From: Globisporangium splendens | Taxonomy: Eukaryota > Oomycota > Peronosporomycetes > Pythiales > Pythiaceae | Assembly: GCA_006386115.1 (NCBI GenBank) | Contig: VFIW01000138.1 | Span: forward strand, 36,289 to 100,288 | Reading direction: 5' to 3' | DNA: 64,000 nt | In this document: one piece after another, positions 1-9,545 of the stretch | Layout: every line of letters begins with the position of its first letter | Position numbering within the stretch: the first letter of the stretch is position 1 | Position numbers and translations under genes: made by a program | Notes under the pieces: model-generated | The model's input: only the letters and a program-made list of their open reading frames with translations | Database searches by the model: none | What the model was told of the DNA's origin: nothing

Positions 1-1
1 T

Positions 2-3000
2 GCAATGCATTCTGGCGAGGAAGAAGACGACGAAGAGACGATTGCAATCGACGAGCAGATGACAACAAGAGAAGAAGTCGACGAGGAAGTGGCACTACTT
101 GAAGAAGAAAGCGAGTTATCGATTGAGGAGCTGAGAGTGCGATATGCACGTGCGTTTCAGGAGGAAGCAAGTGAAGAGTCCGAGCAAGAGGAATCTAAGC
201 GAGTAGATCTGAGCGAGACAGCAGGTGTTGCTATGAGTGAAAGCGAGGATGAAGATTTCAAGCCGAGCAATGTGGAAGAACCCGATGACGAGAGCACGAT
301 CGCAGCCGCAGAAGCGAACGATTTCACGACAGATGAGGTAGACGAAGAGATGAGATTGCTCAAGGAGGAAGGTGAGTTGTCTATAGAGGAATTGTGTGCT
401 CGATATGCTGCTTTATCGAGTGAAAGCGAACTTTCAGACCTTGAAGAATCGGCGGATGCTGGTCAAGCTGCGAGCTCCGGCGAGGAGAGTGATGGAAAAT
501 ACAGTCCGACAGACGAAGAATGTGACGATGAGACTACGATTGACATGGTTGAAGCAAACGGCATTTCGAAGGAAGAGGTTGATGAGGAAGTGTCTTTGCT
601 GCAAGAAGAAAGCGAGCTCTCCATCGAAGAATTACGAGCACGGTATGCAAAAGCGCTACAAGGTGAAAGTGACGACGGCTCAGAAGATGACAGCGATGCA
701 GTCATGCCGAATGAAGAGCATGACGAAGCCGATGGTGTCAAAGGATTGGAAATAAATCAGAAAAAGGAGCCAGCAGAGCAAGAAGAAAGCGCATTGGTGC
801 AGACTTCTCTGTGTCGATCCTCCTCCTCAAGTCGGCATGGAAAATGTGTGGGGTTCAAACGCCCATACCTCCTTACATCACGTTTATCACTTCGCGAATA
901 CCAAGAAGCTGGTGTGAACTGGCTGATCAGTATGTGTGAGAAACGAATCAATGGGATTCTAGCTGACGAAATGGGTCTGGGCAAAACCATCCAGACGATC
1001 TCGCTTTTAGCTCACCTCGCGTGCAATCAAGGTATTTGGGGACCGCACTTGATCGTTGTGCCCACTAGTTGTCTCGTGAATTGGGAAATGGAGTTCAAGC
1101 GTTGGTGTCCAGCTTTCAAAGTTTTGACCTATTATGGGTCAGCAAAGCGCAGAAAGGAGCTACGCCAGGGCTGGTCCAAGCAAAACGCATTCCAGATTTG
1201 CATCACGAGCTACCAATTGGTGGTTCAAGATGCTCACTGCTTCAAGCGCAAGAAATGGTATTACCTCATCCTCGATGAAGCCCACAATATCAAGAACTGG
1301 AAGAGTTTGAGGTGGCAGACGCTACTCAATTTCAACTCTCAGCGGCGACTTCTGCTGACAGGCACACCGCTGCAAAATAACATCATGGAGCTGTGGTCGT
1401 TGATGCATTTCTTGATGCCCCACGTCTTCTCCTCGCGGCGAGAGTTCACGTATTGGTTCCAAAACCCGTTGTCCCTGATGGTCGAAGGCGAGCAAGACGT
1501 TAACAACCAACTTGTGGGTCAGCTGCATGGCATCATTCGTCCTTTCGTGCTACGACGACTGAAGAAGGATGTTGCCAAGCAGATGCCAGGCAAGTTTGAG
1601 CATGTAGTTACTTGCAAGTTGTCCAAGAGGCAACGATTTCTTTATGAGGATTTCATTTCCCGAAGCAGTACTCGGCGCGCGATGTTTGGTCATGGTCGTG
1701 GCAAGGGTGGTGGCAATTTCATGAGCATGATGAATGTGCTGATGCAGCTTCGCAAGGTATGCAACCATCCTGACTTGTTTGAACCTCGTCCAATTGCGTC
1801 TCCGTTTGATATGCCAGCAATACGCCTTCACGTGTCCAGTCGGTGCGGATATTTGGTCGACGACTTGGTGAACGAGGGACGTGACATTCCATTCTGGAAC
1901 CAGAATCGAAATTTACCCAACTTGGAGATTGCCGGTTGCGAGAAGTATACATCAAGCAGGTGGCGCCACCTGTACTATTATGATATCAACGCTCCACTTC
2001 CTCCAGATACGAACGTCAGCGGTGAGACTCGAGAAAGGTTCGCGGACAAGAAAGACATTTTGAAACGACTCGTTCAGAACGCAGCGTTGCGAGCGTCCTA
2101 TTGGCAAGAGAAACGAGCGCAGGTCGCTGAGCAAAGTCGATTGCGTGTGCAACTTGGCGAGGAGCCGATGTACGGCAGCGATTTGATTCGAGTATGCACG
2201 CTCCCTGTGTTCATATCCCACGCTATGGATGTCCATGTGAAACGAAAATCTACAAATGCACGCGATTGGCTCCATCTTAGTGTTGCAATGAACACCATGG
2301 TGAGGGACCCGGAGGACCGTATCAGAGAACTGTCGCCGATTGTCAGTCGAGCCGTCTGCTTCGTTCCAAAAGCACGTGCCCAACCAATGCAGGTGATCTA
2401 CGGTGGAGGCGGATTTGCTTCCACGTCGGCTGTAGTCAGAAATGAGTTTGTGCTTTCACGGAAGAAGAAGCTCGAGGTGATAGAACAAGAGCTGGTACAG
2501 CCAGTTGCAAGCAAGTGTCTGAGTATGTGCTACGAAGCATTCAAGCGGACGCAATTGTTTTTCCCAGACAAGAGGTTGCTTCAGTATGATTGCGGCAAGT
2601 TGCAGCAACTGGACACTCTCCTTCGCGAGCTCAAGCGCGGAAACCACAGGTGCTTGATCTTCACGCAGATGAGCTCCATGCTCAACATCTTGGAGATCTT
2701 TCTCAATATTCATGGGTACGCATGTCTGTATCTGTGCATCTGTGTGTGCCATTGTTCACTCCTAACTCGTCTTTCTTTTATTTATCCTTGCTGTAGGCAC
2801 ACGTATTTCCGGTTGGACGGCTCAACCAAGGTGGAGAAACGGCAGTCACTGATGGACAGATTCAATCGTGACGAGAAGATCTTTTGCTTTATTCTGTCGA
2901 CACGAAGCGGGGGACTCGGGATCAATCTCACTGGTGCAGACTCTGTGATTTTCTACGACTCGGATTGGAATCCAGCAATGGATGCGCAAGCGCAAGATCG

Positions 3001-6000
3001 AGCACATCGAATCGGTCAGACTCGCGATGTGCATATCTATCGCCTAGTCAGCGAGCACACTGTGGAAGAGAACATTTTGAAAAAGGCTCAACAGAAACGG
3101 CATCTGGACTTCCTGGTGATGGCCGAAGGACAGTTCACGACTGATTTCTTCTCCAAAGCAAACCTGCGAGAGCTTGTGACTGGTGAAGAAGCTGCTGGAA
3201 CCGCGTCGGTGGACGAAATCGTCGAAGACGAAGAAGAGCCAGAGATGTCGTATGAAGCTCTCGAGAATGCTATGGCCCAAATTGAAGACGAGGAAGACGT
3301 TGTCGCGATGAAAGGAGCAAAAGAAGAGTTCATATCGGAAAAACGTGAGTTTGAGGAAGAGGCTATGCATACTACAATTGCTACCAGTCGATCCAACGGC
3401 ACCAAGACTCCTTCAGGTATCAAACCATCAACCCCTTCATCGCTGTCTGTGGGTAGCTCAGTCAGTGAAAAAGACGACGAAAATGACGACATGGAAAGTG
3501 TGGATGGCTCATTTGCAGCAAGTGAAGGACAGGACGACGACGAAGAACACGACGGGGTTAATGACCAAGATAACGACGAGGAACTTGTCGAGGAAGAAAG
3601 TGGCGGCTCAGACAGCGACGAACTAAGTAGCGACTCGGACGCTGACAGCCTCGACGAAGAAGATGCTAGTGCCAGTAGAAAACGCAAGCGACCAGTTTCC
3701 AGAGCAGGAACATCGAGAAATGCCAAACATCGACGTGGAAATGAAGGAAAGTCTACGAATGTGCAAAGCGAGCGTGCGAACGAACGAGCGAAGGAAAAGG
3801 CGCGAGACAAGTTGATCGAAATGGAGGAAGAGCGAAAACTTCAGGCATGGAAGGATTCTGTGTCTTCCTTGAAAGGGTTTGAAGATTCCCTGAACCCTGT
3901 CGATCGTTACGCTTTGCACTTTCGTGAAGAAATCGATCCGCTGTACTCTTATGTGCCCACTGCTGCCGCGGTTGATAACTTTTTCGAAAGCCAGAATGGA
4001 AAGCTTGACATCGACAAAATTGAAGAAGACAAGATGGTCGAAGAATCCAATTTGATCGCTGAGGGTGAGCTGATTGCTGGAATCATGCGCGATGACGACG
4101 ACCAGGCACCTGATCTGGGTGAGTTGCCAGATCTTGAAGAAATGCACCGTACGTTGTACAAGAAAGAGCGCGCTCATGTCCACTTTGTGCGACGCCAGCG
4201 CCAGCTGACTGGCGTTGCATGGGAAGTGAAGAAGTGCGTGAACACAAGCCATCCGTTCTACTACAACGTTGACACACGAGAAGCAACGTGGGATCGTCCA
4301 GTTGTTTGGACTAGAAACGAACAATTCGAGCTCTCACGGCAACTCGGGTACTCTGGTTTAGTGCCTAGCGCATTACAGCTGGTGATGAAATGCCTCTGTC
4401 CGTATCCAGATCGTCAACAGGCGCAACTTGCGTGCAAGAGTTGGCTAGAAGCAGCGAATCATCCTGGTCTGTTCTTGAAGCTGAATGTGAATGATTTGTA
4501 TCCTCATGGAGCAGCCACACTTTCAGAGATTTTAGCGAAGATCTCGATTGGCGATACGGTGGTGTTTGGATCAGGAGTGTATCACTTGGATGATCTTGTC
4601 GAGGTTAGAAGGCCGATCAAGCTTCTCGCGTCTCCGGATTCGCATGTGGAGCTACAGATGAGAAAGGGAAACGCTCAGCTGAAGTGGACCGCGAAAGGAG
4701 GCATGCTTTGTGGATTCCATATCACGCGTCAAATCCACGCCGACGAGAAGGAACGCGACAGCAGCCCTTCAAACTGGCAGCACTTGCTGCATGTAGCGAA
4801 CGGTGGCCAAGTGCGCGTCCAGTACTGCGATTTTGACGGGAGCAACCAAGGAAATGCATGCGTGGCAGTTTCTGGAAGCAATTCCAGTCGAGCGATACTC
4901 CTCAACAACCGCATCTACTATGGTGGCAGCTCGGGTGTTTTGCTGTTGAAAGGCGATCTTTTCATGAACCTCAACAGTGTGTATGGAAATGTGCACTCTG
5001 GCATCAGCATCCTGGGTGGAAATGCGGTTCTTCGCCGCAACAAGATTCAAATGAATGGTCGATTTGGAATTCGATTGCTCTATCATGCTGGCAACGTGAT
5101 CATTGAAAATAACATCGTCAATGACCATCCGTGCGGAAACATTGATACAGAGAATTCGGGACGCCGGTTTGTAATTCGATGGAACGATATGAGCAAAGAG
5201 GAGCCCGACGATTTGCCTCACTCGCATGGCCAGTTGCTCTTGAAGACCTCCCATATCGTCGAGAAAGAAATCAAGGTGCCACCGAAGAAAGTGCCAACTC
5301 CAAAGATCACGAATGCACCAGCTAGTTCACAAACCAGCGCGACCCCTGTTATTCCGGCCGAGTTTGCGAGGTTTCTCCCATCGACCACATCATTGGCTGA
5401 ACCTCTGGCTGTCCCACCTACTGCTGCAGCACTTGTGAATCCCCTTGACATGGTGGTGACCATTGCTCAAACCAAAGCTGAAATGCCTCCAGGCATTTCG
5501 AGTCAGGCTGTGCTTGTCAAATCCGAAGTTGCTGAGTCTGGAACAACGAAAAAGGTGTCAGGGAAGCCAGAAGTGCCGATGGTCACAAACTCGATCACCT
5601 TGCCCTCGACCCAGACAGCAGATGCTGTTGTGTCTGAACCAACGGCATCAGAGAATGGTGAGAAATCTACTACGACAGAGGAGCAAGAACAAGCGGCATT
5701 CGAGCGTTTGCCAGCGAGCCCAGTGCCCCCTGTTCCCCACGACAATGCTTTGGTGGTGGCTGGTGAAAACGCTATTTCGGTGAAGATTGAAGAGCTGGTG
5801 TCGTTGCCAAACCCAGCAGCTCCGATCAAGCTGAAGCGGAAACGGAAGCCCAAGATCGAGAAGCTGTTGGTCGATGGCCGCATCATTGTGTTCAGCGACA
5901 CTTGCGAAAAGCGATCCGACAAGGTGAAGAAACCGAGATCGATGAAACGAGTTGCAGGTGGTCTGAAAGAGGAAGATGGACCTCATTCGTCTCTTTTGAA

Positions 6001-6370
6001 CAGCACCTTACCAAGTGCTGCCAATTTAGTTGCATCGACAACTGAAAACACTGTCAACGAGCAAATCGAAAACGGTCACATCGACCAAATCGAGAACGCT
6101 GGAGAGAGTGTAGCACCAATGAAACCGAGCTCTGGTCTATCGGCTCAAGCGTCCAGTCATGTGGAAGATCGTGGCGTGTTGCAGCCTGTGATGAATCAGA
6201 TGAGCGAAAGCTGCTCTCATCTTGCAAGCCCCGTGACCAAGTTGCAAGAGGTCGAACTTGTCATTCCTATTTCTCCCACAGCCAGCGCATTGGCAGTGCT
6301 CATTGACGTGAAGAAGAAACGAGGTCGCAAACCGAAAGTCAAGCCACTGGAGCACCAAGAATCCCAGTAA
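2..6370 (+). CDS. SWR1/SRCAP-type SNF2 chromatin remodelling ATPase with WW, F-box-like and beta-helix C-terminus (5' partial)
   Basis: The frame is open to the left edge, so the true start and any HSA domain lie outside; residues here are counted from the ATG at 5. Three acidic modules at about residues 7-50, 93-130 and 176-215 each end in an ELSIEEL..RYA motif, like the H2A.Z-H2B-binding segment of SWR1/SRCAP. The SNF2 ATPase follows: Walker A DEMGLGKT near 320, DEAH near 424, LLTGTPLQNN near 450. An insertion of roughly 260 residues before the second lobe is typical of the split SWR1/INO80 class. The second lobe holds GGLGINLTGAD and DRAHRIGQ. Then come an acidic/basic linker, a WW domain (about 1400-1433), an F-box-like helix pair (about 1452-1495), a right-handed beta-helix region (about 1500-1740) and a disordered tail ending in a KKRGRKPK AT-hook-like motif. 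ATPase assignment is firm by family knowledge; the role in H2A.Z exchange is inferred. Confidence 0.9.
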   Translation, partial: AMHSGEEEDDEETIAIDEQMTTREEVDEEVALLEEESELSIEELRVRYARAFQEEASEESEQEESKRVDLSETAGVAMSESEDEDFKPSNVEEPDDESTIAAAEANDFTTDEVDEEMRLLKEEGELSIEELCARYAALSSESELSDLEESADAGQAASSGEESDGKYSPTDEECDDETTIDMVEANGISKEEVDEEVSLLQEESELSIEELRARYAKALQGESDDGSEDDSDAVMPNEEHDEADGVKGLEINQKKEPAEQEESALVQTSLCRSSSSSRHGKCVGFKRPYLLTSRLSLREYQEAGVNWLISMCEKRINGILADEMGLGKTIQTISLLAHLACNQGIWGPHLIVVPTSCLVNWEMEFKRWCPAFKVLTYYGSAKRRKELRQGWSKQNAFQICITSYQLVVQDAHCFKRKKWYYLILDEAHNIKNWKSLRWQTLLNFNSQRRLLLTGTPLQNNIMELWSLMHFLMPHVFSSRREFTYWFQNPLSLMVEGEQDVNNQLVGQLHGIIRPFVLRRLKKDVAKQMPGKFEHVVTCKLSKRQRFLYEDFISRSSTRRAMFGHGRGKGGGNFMSMMNVLMQLRKVCNHPDLFEPRPIASPFDMPAIRLHVSSRCGYLVDDLVNEGRDIPFWNQNRNLPNLEIAGCEKYTSSRWRHLYYYDINAPLPPDTNVSGETRERFADKKDILKRLVQNAALRASYWQEKRAQVAEQSRLRVQLGEEPMYGSDLIRVCTLPVFISHAMDVHVKRKSTNARDWLHLSVAMNTMVRDPEDRIRELSPIVSRAVCFVPKARAQPMQVIYGGGGFASTSAVVRNEFVLSRKKKLEVIEQELVQPVASKCLSMCYEAFKRTQLFFPDKRLLQYDCGKLQQLDTLLRELKRGNHRCLIFTQMSSMLNILEIFLNIHGYACLYLCICVCHCSLLTRLSFIYPCCRHTYFRLDGSTKVEKRQSLMDRFNRDEKIFCFILSTRSGGLGINLTGADSVIFYDSDWNPAMDAQAQDRAHRIGQTRDVHIYRLVSEHTVEENILKKAQQKRHLDFLVMAEGQFTTDFFSKANLRELVTGEEAAGTASVDEIVEDEEEPEMSYEALENAMAQIEDEEDVVAMKGAKEEFISEKREFEEEAMHTTIATSRSNGTKTPSGIKPSTPSSLSVGSSVSEKDDENDDMESVDGSFAASEGQDDDEEHDGVNDQDNDEELVEEESGGSDSDELSSDSDADSLDEEDASASRKRKRPVSRAGTSRNAKHRRGNEGKSTNVQSERANERAKEKARDKLIEMEEERKLQAWKDSVSSLKGFEDSLNPVDRYALHFREEIDPLYSYVPTAAAVDNFFESQNGKLDIDKIEEDKMVEESNLIAEGELIAGIMRDDDDQAPDLGELPDLEEMHRTLYKKERAHVHFVRRQRQLTGVAWEVKKCVNTSHPFYYNVDTREATWDRPVVWTRNEQFELSRQLGYSGLVPSALQLVMKCLCPYPDRQQAQLACKSWLEAANHPGLFLKLNVNDLYPHGAATLSEILAKISIGDTVVFGSGVYHLDDLVEVRRPIKLLASPDSHVELQMRKGNAQLKWTAKGGMLCGFHITRQIHADEKERDSSPSNWQHLLHVANGGQVRVQYCDFDGSNQGNACVAVSGSNSSRAILLNNRIYYGGSSGVLLLKGDLFMNLNSVYGNVHSGISILGGNAVLRRNKIQMNGRFGIRLLYHAGNVIIENNIVNDHPCGNIDTENSGRRFVIRWNDMSKEEPDDLPHSHGQLLLKTSHIVEKEIKVPPKKVPTPKITNAPASSQTSATPVIPAEFARFLPSTTSLAEPLAVPPTAAALVNPLDMVVTIAQTKAEMPPGISSQAVLVKSEVAESGTTKKVSGKPEVPMVTNSITLPSTQTADAVVSEPTASENGEKSTTTEEQEQAAFERLPASPVPPVPHDNALVVAGENAISVKIEELVSLPNPAAPIKLKRKRKPKIEKLLVDGRIIVFSDTCEKRSDKVKKPRSMKRVAGGLKEEDGPHSSLLNSTLPSAANLVASTTENTVNEQIENGHIDQIENAGESVAPMKPSSGLSAQASSHVEDRGVLQPVMNQMSESCSHLASPVTKLQEVELVIPISPTASALAVLIDVKKKRGRKPKVKPLEHQESQ
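2716..2796 (+). other. 81-nt in-frame intron inside the SWR1-like helicase C lobe
   Basis: Read straight through, the frame inserts 27 residues rich in Cys and Leu between NILEIFLNIHG and HTYFRLDGST, two segments that are contiguous in the SNF2 family. The insert starts with GTACGC, ends with a pyrimidine-rich tract and CTGTAG, and removing it restores H-G-H-T. The length is a multiple of three and has no stop, so retention would not shift the frame. Confidence 0.85.
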
Positions 6371-7332
6371 TGAAGAAGATGAGCTGTGATGCGCGGTGTA
6401 CCGTTACAGCAGTATCCATTAAATTGTGAGAGAAGCAGGAGCTCACCTCAAATGCGGACTCATGCGGCACAGTTGTAAACCATAAACAGCGATCTATCGA
6501 GGCCAGTGTGTGGAGTGTGCGCGTTGGCATCAGCGAATGGCGCCGTCAGAAGAAGATTGTTTATGACAGAGAAGCAATCAAGTGTCGTTTAGAAGCCCAG
6601 ATGAATGTGCATCAGCATCCGTTCAGCAGCAACGTCAGCAATGGAAGTGCTCAACTCCAAGCCAACTCGGGTTCCAATTTGCAGCTCACTAAATTCTGGG
6701 TGGCTGTGCCTGTAGCCATACGTCAAGCACACAGTATGCTGCAGACTGGCGACGACCTCAGATACGCTTCGCAGTCAAGCGACAGAATGCAGAATGCAAT
6801 GGCCACCAGCATGATGCAGCAGCTTTTCAAAATGCAAGAGTGTTGGTTACGGCACCAGTTTACAGTGGCCCACACCCGTGACCATCACTCCTCTTTCTCA
6901 GTTGAAGTCGCTTGTCGTTGTCCATTCTGCATTCTGCAGCAAAGAGCACAAGTGCACGATGAACTGGATGACGAGCGGACGCCACCGAGCGCTGGGCACG
7001 CGCAACGCGCGCAAGAAGCGGCTGCAGATGCAGCTGCCGGAGCACGTGGAGCACGTGAGCGACCGCCGTCGACTGCAGGTGCAACAGCGGCACATCGGCT
7101 CAAGTTGTGGCTCGAGCCAGCTACCGCTGACGAGGGAGATGCAATTGGTCGATTCTGCTCGAGAGAAGGCGAGCAAGAACGAGAAGAGTGCTTGCGAGGC
7201 TGGGACGCCATGGTACATTTTGTCTGTGAACGACGATGACGAATCGCAAGGTTGGACGTTTTGTAAAGCCACTTGACATGATCGAGGGCTGACAATTTTG
7301 TGTATGTGTTGCTTGCTGGTGTGGATGGGCAG
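6371..7332. other. Interval downstream of the SWR1-like gene with a weak coding signal
   Basis: Besides the weak plus-strand candidate at 6601-7276, I see only 3' flanking sequence and the 5' flank of the gene starting at 7333. A GC-rich stretch at about 6960-7100 opens several overlapping frames on both strands, as GC-rich sequence does by chance. Confidence 0.4.
6601..7276 (+). CDS. Possible two-exon hypothetical gene (weak)
   Basis: An ATG at 6601 opens a frame rich in Gln, Met and Ser. A second plus frame, ending at the stop at 7274-7276, carries a basic coil-like run (TRNARKKRLQMQLPEH) and a more natural C-terminus with GTPWYILS. Acceptor-like sites lie between them (TTTCTCAG ending near 6900 and TTCTGCAG near 6940), so an intron could connect the two, but I could not fix a donor. 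No family is recognised. It could equally be untranslated sequence of a neighbour. Confidence 0.25.
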
Positions 7333-9081
7333 ATGTTCAAGTACTGGAATTTGCCCGCCAATGTACGACGGAAGGCTTTACTGGTCGTAAGGGAAACATA
7401 CGACTCCCTTTAAAAGAGCGCGCTTCCAAGCTTCCACAACCAGTTTGCAACACTGAGCAGAACGAGCCCGATCCTGTAAAATTGCGAGATGTCGGAGAGG
7501 AAAGGTGCATATTTACTCCTGTCAAGTCCAGGCAACATAAACACAAACGGCTTGATAGGACGGGGCGAACGCTCTTCAGACCTCCACCGAGCCAGAGAAT
7601 AACACCTGATCAAGACATTCTGTTTGTGAAGTGAGTGAGCGAAATGAATGCAAATGCGGATCACATTGAAGCTAATATTCTGAATATGCTACAGCGAGGG
7701 AGAGCAGATATCTCAATTGAACCACAGTGGACGCGAATGTGAAAAGGAGTTACTGGTCTCAGAAGTTGGTCAAGTTCATCGAACACAAAGAAATGCTTCA
7801 AACGAAAAAGCACAAGGAAAGCTGCGATTTTCGTTCAAGAACGAAATACACCACTCGAGAGGAGAGAATGACTCGCTGTCAATGTCAGGTCTGCCTTTTC
7901 GGGCAAAGTCGATAGAGAGAAATACAAGTGTTGACATCTGGGAGCAAGACACCGCTCTTCCCAGTGCAAACGAAACAAAGCGCAGTACAAACGAGCGAAG
8001 GTCTGCTAGCGAATCAAGTGTCGAGTTAAAGGGAGTCCACCCAGCTCGAGGTCGATTTGGAGTTGGTTACACGAATCCCGTCAACTCACCAGAGTTTGGG
8101 ACAACAACGCGCTCAAGTGGTTTCGGCGAATTGGTTTCAGTCAAGGTACACTGTGCATATGATGACGATTAAGCTTTTTGCACAGTCAACTGACTATTGT
8201 CTTTAGCCCAAAGTCAAAATGACGAGCTTCTTTGAGATCAACAAGAGTTATTGCAAAGACGGAGTGGGCGAACTTGCAGCGAAATCTGGCATCATTTACA
8301 AACATCAGAAGCAACCGAGTCGTTTCTTTGCATCAGAAAGTCAAGAGCGCGAACTGTAAGTGAGAAGTCCAATGTGCAAGCAGGGCACTAGTGAGTCTAA
8401 CAGAAAATACTCAAACGATTCATGCATGCCGTCATTTACTAGAAATTTCAGGGACCAAGATCTCAAAGAAAAAACTCTCCTAGCTGATGGTATGCCTTAT
8501 TTTTGCACAAATATGCTCTCTTTTCCTAATGCACGATTGAAATGGTTGATATTCAGGCAGCGAGCTAAAAAGGAGCTTGTCTCACCCAAAGCCACATTAT
8601 ATGAGATGTTTGGTAAGCTGTTGCAATGCGAACGGAGGATTCACCTCAAAAATGCCTTTCATGCATTAACACAATTTGAAATCCAGCCGTCAGCTAGAGG
8701 TTCTACTTCGAGCACATCTTCATCACAAGAGAGTGACATTTTGGCTTGCCCACCCATAAATTGGCAAAAGAACGTGCTGAATTTGAGGAAAGAATCTGTG
8801 ATTCGACCGGAAGCATCAATGGTATGCAGTGCTACCAGCAGTTCGGCCAAATCAGATGACTCACCATTCTCAAAAGCAATCTCAAGTAGTCGCAAAGGTA
8901 ATTTGTGTGTTGCTTGAGTAAATCATGCAGTAATTTATTGTTTTCAATGTGTGGTATGCCTCTTACAGAATTATCACGAGATCAGACTCCTGCCAAGGAT
9001 GCGAAAGTGAAATATGACGCAGAGCTCGGCTCAACCAAGCAACCGCTCTTGGACGGCGAGTACACACCAGTTGAGGACTGA
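7333..9081 (+). CDS. Eight-exon gene, 413-residue protein of unknown function
   Basis: Splice sites and phases fit throughout. Exons: 7333-7386, 7461-7630, 7695-8145, 8207-8355, 8452-8489, 8557-8612, 8687-8897 and 8969-9081. All seven introns start GT and end AG (GTAAGG, GTGAGT, GTACAC, GTAAGT, GTATGC, GTAAGC, GTAATT), are 61-96 nt long, and the joined frame is 1242 nt. The protein begins MFKYWNLPANVRRKALLV, is rich in Ser, Arg, Lys and Asn, has a Ser-rich stretch (STSSTSSSQES) and ends QPLLDGEYTPVED. No signal peptide, membrane segment or known domain is visible; much of it looks disordered. The start is the first ATG that gives a clean splice chain. The function is unknown. Confidence 0.75.
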
Positions 9082-9203
9082 CACTGGAAGTATTGATCTG
9101 GTCTGACTGATTTACTCGCCATTTGTGCACACCACACACAATTCACGAAACAGGATGCATTGCAAGGCAATCGAAATCGCGAGGAGAAGGAGCATCCTGG
9201 ACG

Positions 9204-9545
9204 ATGACTAAGCGGACGAAGAAATTACTTGAGCGAATACGAACATCTCCTGATGAAGCTGAACTCAAGAGCGTTGACAACGAGAGAAGTATTGAAGCAC
9301 CGGCCACGAGAGAATTGGCAAGCATCACCATTTACTTGTGTTCGTTGATTGAATGCTACAAAGTCGACGAGTGCACGCAAGTGGATGTAGTGGAGTATCC
9401 CATTGCTCATCGACTTTGCCTCATCCACAACTATTTCAGGATGGACAGTCCGGGCAGTTCTCAACAATCACAAAAAACCAAGTGCAAACAGCAAGCTAGT
9501 CCGAAACGTGGCACACTGCTTTCCAACAACACCACACCAAGCTGA
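9204..9545 (+). CDS. Small hypothetical protein (113 aa), crosses the palindrome boundary
   Basis: An ATG at 9204 starts a basic helical N-terminus (MTKRTKKLLERIRTSPDEAE), followed by a Cys-containing segment (IYLCSLIECYKVDECTQ) and a hydrophilic tail. No family is recognised. The first 130 nt are unique and the rest lies in the left arm of the inverted repeat. The right arm holds the same 3' part without the N-terminus, so this copy appears to be the complete original. It converges with the pectate lyase copy on the minus strand. Confidence 0.5.
   Translation: MTKRTKKLLERIRTSPDEAELKSVDNERSIEAPATRELASITIYLCSLIECYKVDECTQVDVVEYPIAHRLCLIHNYFRMDSPGSSQQSQKTKCKQQASPKRGTLLSNNTTPS

Noticed and set aside
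3088..3810. 240-codon minus-strand Ser-rich frame opposite the SWR1-like gene
   Set aside because: Antisense of Glu/Asp codons reads as Ser/Leu/Phe; a typical shadow of acidic coding sequence.
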